From: Ettlia oleoabundans
Taxonomy: Eukaryota; Chlorophyta; Chlorophyceae; Chlamydomonadales
Reading direction: 5' to 3'
Length of the DNA stretch: 10,324 nt
Assembly (NCBI GenBank): GCA_019693395.1
Contig: JAAMXP010000739.1
Span: 1-10,324, forward strand
Position 1 is the stretch's first letter. Each line of letters starts with the position of its first letter. Positions 7,326 through 10,324 of this stretch are shown piece by piece. Position numbers and translations under genes: made by a program. The notes beneath the pieces are model-generated. The model searched no databases, was not told the origin of the DNA, and saw only the letters and a program-made list of their open reading frames with translations.

Positions 7326-9106
7326 TCATGCACAACCCACCAGGGTACCTCCAGCAAACAGGAGGAACAACATTCCCCCCACCAAGCTCACCATTCTCTC
7401 GCTAATGTGCCTGCTCAGCATTGCGCCACCAACAACGGCAATCAGCGTCGCAAGCGTGTGCCCCACAATTGCGCCGCCTGCCACGCCCAACGGTGACTGC
7501 ACCGCACCAAGAGCAATGGTAGCCAGCATCGAGCGATCACCCCACTCTGCCACAAAGATTAATGTGGCCACTTCTAACAGTGATTGAATGGGCGCCTGCT
7601 GGTGGTGGATCTTGCCGCCCTTTTCGGCAGACTGGACTGCAGCACGGTACGGGGGACAGTAAAGACTCAGATTGCCAGCGTTGCAGAGCCAAAGTTCATC
7701 TGGTGAGCATTGCGCAAAGTATCCTTAGAAACACAATCTAGTGTCGCCTGATGCCTCAGCAGGAAGATCTCAAGTTTTTTTGGCCTGCCTCGCACCTTGC
7801 TCTGTAGCATCCGCAAACTCGTTGTCACCCTCCTTTTCATTTTTCTCCCAGGCGTTCTTCAGGGTGTGCAGCCCGAAATAGGCGAGAAGCGCGGCACCTG
7901 CCCATTGCCCCAGCACCTCACTGCTTTGAACAACCGTAGGCACGCGCTTGACTGCAAACCCGATACTCACGGAGATGATCTGCGGTGCAGTGTGCGAGCA
8001 CAAGGAAACACACTGTCAACAGGTGTGAGAGATGCAAGAAGTAACCACAAACACAGCACCCAAGCTGCCATCCAGCACAGAACCATGACGTGTGTTTTGA
8101 ACTCAAAACAAAGCATGCTATTGTGTTCAATCAGTGTTCAGTCTGGATAAAGAAAGCATTTGCGTGGCCGGGTTCATGCTGCAATGGCAGATGGTATGAG
8201 TTTGAGCAGGGCTGTGCCAGTGCCAGCACATTCTGTGCTGCACCCACCGTCATTGCTACCAGTGCCGCCGTGGATCCAACAAAGCTGACCCATTTCCCGC
8301 AGCGCATCGCCAGCAGCGCCGCAATAAAGAAGGTCTTGTCACCGATCTCACTCAGAAAAATGAGACTGCATGCAACCAGCAGGCCAGTTTTTTGCGGCCG
8401 CAGGTTGCCTCAGGGGTGAAAGCAGTGCCTTGATGACTAGCCAACCTCCTCACCTAAATGCTGCAAAAAAACCCGACTTGGCAAGCACGCTGCTGGCCAT
8501 GTAGTGCTTAACTCTCATCAATAGCAGTGCAGCCGTGCCGCTGCTTACAGCCCAGTGACTGCCGGCCACCGCGGCAGCGGCTGCCAGCGGCCCCACCAGC
8601 CATGGCACGCTGCTGGGCCTGCACCAAAACATGCACCCGATACAACCATGTCATGATGTCGCACCAGGGGTCTCACCTCGGCGCACGCCATGACACACCT
8701 TTGCAACAACTTGCTGCCATGCAACCGGCACAAGGAACAACGTTTTTACTGCAGTCTCATGCGTCCTTCCCATGTGCAAGGAGAATGGGACCCTGCAGCA
8801 CCTGCCACGATATTTCTGTTGTCCTGAGGAGTCATCAGAGCCCGCGGCTGGCGTTGCTGCTGCCACCACATCAGTGCCAAGGCTGTGACGCCGCAAGTGT
8901 GACGCACACGTTGCTGCACCACTCCGCATGTTGTGCAGGGTCGGCAAGGCCTTCTGCCCGCGGTGAGAGAGTCCCAACACTGGACCATCGTGGTAAGACC
9001 GAATAACACTCGGTAGAGGACCAGCCCGGTGCATGAGCAAGGGAGGGAACCGAGAGCACGGCAGAGCGTGGCAGACTGCTCGCGCCCCTGCAAAACACGT
9101 CGACAT
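7326..9106 (-). CDS. CMT1: Chloroplast GDT1/UPF0016 manganese transporter (CMT1-like)
   Basis: The minus-strand model joins 9106-8802, 8618-8454, 8365-8248, 7979-7796 and 7636-7326. All junctions are GT-AG with matching phases, giving 360 residues. UPF0016/GDT1 proteins carry Mn2+ or Ca2+ with H+ exchange. Both signature motifs are present: SEIGDKT (162-168) and AEWGDRS (287-293), each starting a membrane-rich half. The halves are split by a charged loop around 239-273. The second half (GDRSMLATIALGAVQSPLGV) is closer to Arabidopsis CMT1, the inner-envelope Mn transporter, than to thylakoid PAM71, judged from memory. Residues 1 to about 100 look like a transit peptide plus an Asp/Ser linker. 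The last four exons are strong. The first, including the ATG at 9106, rests on phase, a CAG/GT donor and composition. The C-terminus matches family length, so no further exon is needed. Confidence 0.85.
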
Positions 9107-9395
9107 CCTTGAAGCGGCCTGCCAAGCAGACAGGAGCCAAACCGACAAGCTTGTTCACCCGCCGGTTGACCTTGCAAGTCGCCTTGTGCTCTATCATACA
9201 ACTGCCTAGTATATCAGTTTGCCCGCGATGAATAAGGGCCCCTTCCCTTTGTGAGGGAACCCTTCCCTTGATCTCTCTGCAGCTGCCGTACAGCGGGATA
9301 GCAAATGGCAGCGAGGGTACCCCGGAGGAATAGCTTCTTACAACCACCCGATATGGGGGAGTTCGCGTCAAACTCGGGTACCTACGAGCTATAGG
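9107..9395. other. Upstream region of CMT1, no gene seen
   Basis: This should hold the transporter's 5' UTR and promoter on the minus strand, but I recognise no TATA box or other element. A small inverted repeat, TTCCCT facing AGGGAA, lies near 9244-9260. The overlapping minus-strand open frames are shadows with no domain. Confidence 0.4.
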
Positions 9396-9517
9396 CAGGG
9401 GTCAGGGGGTTCGGGCGGGTAGGGGGGAGGGGGTCTGGACCCCCCCGTGCAGTATGTCTGGTAGCCCTGACCGAGACGGCAGGGTGGGGGATGGGGGTGA
9501 GGGGTCTCCGACCCCTC
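9396..9517 (+). repeat. G-rich block with quadruplex motifs and two hairpins
   Basis: Runs of three to six G form two canonical quadruplex-type motifs, about 9399-9433 and 9482-9504. Each is followed by a GGGGTC/GACCCC stem: 9429-9435 with 9438-9444 (2-base loop) and 9499-9506 with 9510-9517 (3-base loop). The shared layout suggests two diverged copies of one G-rich unit. The block lies between the transporter promoter and the retroelement coding segment. Confidence 0.7.
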
Positions 9518-9540
9518 CTGCATGCAGCTGCACACCAGGC

Positions 9541-10324
9541 GGACAGCTTTCCAAAGCCAGGTCAGCACAGCTTAGCGAGATTCCGTGGATTCAGTGCGTG
9601 GGGGTGTTGATTTTGGGATGCATGCCTAAGGGACATGCCGGCCAACTTAACACAGTACCAAAAGCGGAAGGCACAGCGATCCTCGCTGCACTACAATCGG
9701 TACCTACCAGTGAAGATATCATAATCTTAACAGACAGCCTCACAAAGATACACCTGATGCGAAATGCGTTGTATACGCCAACTAAGTACAGGGTGCATAA
9801 ACATAAGCATTTGTTGAGACGGATAGTAAACCGTATGCTCAGCAGGACCGGGTCGACGACCGTGTACAAAGTGCGAGCTCATATAGGTGTGGTAGGAAAC
9901 GAGCTAGCTGACAAAGCTGCACGCATTGCAGCCGAGAGCCAATCAGCACAAGACACGGAAGAAGGCGAAACCGCACTACAACGAACCTACCCCGACGGCA
10001 CTACCAAACTGGAACATCACGACGACCCCGTTGCAGGCACGCCCGGCATAACTACTTCTTGGCTAGCATACCCCGTATCTAGACTAGACGACCCCAATGA
10101 AATGGAATTGTGGGATTTTGACGAATTGAAACACCAGGTCACACGATGGATAGGGCCCATCAGACGAGAGGCGTTGCATAACACGTACATGCGCCGTAGC
10201 AAAATATACACAGCACTCTGCGATGAAAAGATGGCATTGGCAGCTCTTCCAGATGCGGTCTTTAACAATCCGGAATTACAAGATGCACGACCTCAAGACT
10301 GGGTAGCAACAGGGCCGTACATGA
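9541..10324 (+). CDS. Retroelement RNase H segment, truncated by window edge
   Basis: A plus-strand frame is open from after the TAG at 9331 to the last base. Recognisable protein begins around 9580. RNase H features are the Glu in PKAEGTAILAAL (codon 9667), the Asp in IILTDSLTKI (codon 9733), and VRAHIGVVGNELADKAA with His at 9880 and Asp at 9910. This matches the E, D, H and D positions of retroelement RNase H domains. The first Asp strand (usually Asp-Gly-Ser) is not visible, so the 5' part is truncated or degraded. A linker and helical region follow, with ELKHQVTRWIGPIRREAL and YMRRSKIYTAL. RNase H after an expected reverse transcriptase points to a non-LTR element, and I do not assign a clade. 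There are no stops over about 260 codons, so it may be fairly young. Codon use is richer in A and T than in the neighbouring host genes. Confidence 0.8.

Noticed and set aside
7305..7328. Extra terminal exon for the transporter using the GTGGGT donor near its stop
   Set aside because: Reading through gives a C-terminus of normal family length, so another intron is unnecessary. RNA data could reverse this.
8527..9006. Plus-strand open frame opposite the transporter's 5' exons
   Set aside because: It is a shadow of the minus-strand gene, Cys/His-rich from base bias, with no recognisable motif.
8871..9371. Longer or alternative minus-strand first exon for the transporter
   Set aside because: It lies in a different frame from the chosen exon and shows no domain. 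The frame with ATG at 9106 has a transit-like composition and the correct donor phase.

Overview
This window looks like nuclear DNA of a green alga, most likely a chlamydomonadalean (volvocine-type) species. Both recognisable host genes are spliced, with short GT-AG introns of about 90 to 300 bases. Both encode plastid proteins of plant/algal type with N-terminal extensions resembling transit peptides, and one has a TGTAA poly(A) signal of the kind volvocine algae use. The species cannot be fixed from the sequence alone. A repeat-rich genus such as Haematococcus is a guess.

Layout. Positions 1-4079 hold no convincing gene. They contain a degenerate 36-bp tandem repeat (643-742), an old diverged pair of direct repeats (about 741-1428 and 2935-3606) each carrying a small array of CCCTTAGGG motifs, and short local duplications at 2234-2332/2621-2710 and 2703-2788. 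Positions 4080-4855 are a broken C-terminal piece of a retrotransposon polyprotein, with a Cys/His knuckle followed by a nuclease-like block. A stem-loop (4881-4904) and a pure (TTC)18 tract (4943-4996) follow, and together they look like the 3' end of a non-LTR element.

Positions 5182-7142 (+) encode a complete six-exon plastid lysophosphatidic acid acyltransferase of 340 residues in my model. Positions 7326-9106 (-) encode a five-exon GDT1/UPF0016 transporter of 360 residues, closest to the chloroplast manganese transporter CMT1. The two genes converge, with 183 bases between their stop codons. The products are unrelated in function: one makes plastid phosphatidic acid, the other probably moves Mn2+ across the chloroplast envelope. 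Nothing suggests they work together beyond sharing the plastid.

After the transporter's 5' end comes a G-rich block with quadruplex motifs and two GGGGTC/GACCCC hairpins (about 9396-9517). The window ends inside an RNase H coding segment of a second retroelement (about 9541-10324), open to the right edge. No previously undescribed multi-gene system is evident. The best leads are the retroelement remnants, the CCCTTAGGG repeat family and the arrangement around the acyltransferase start.
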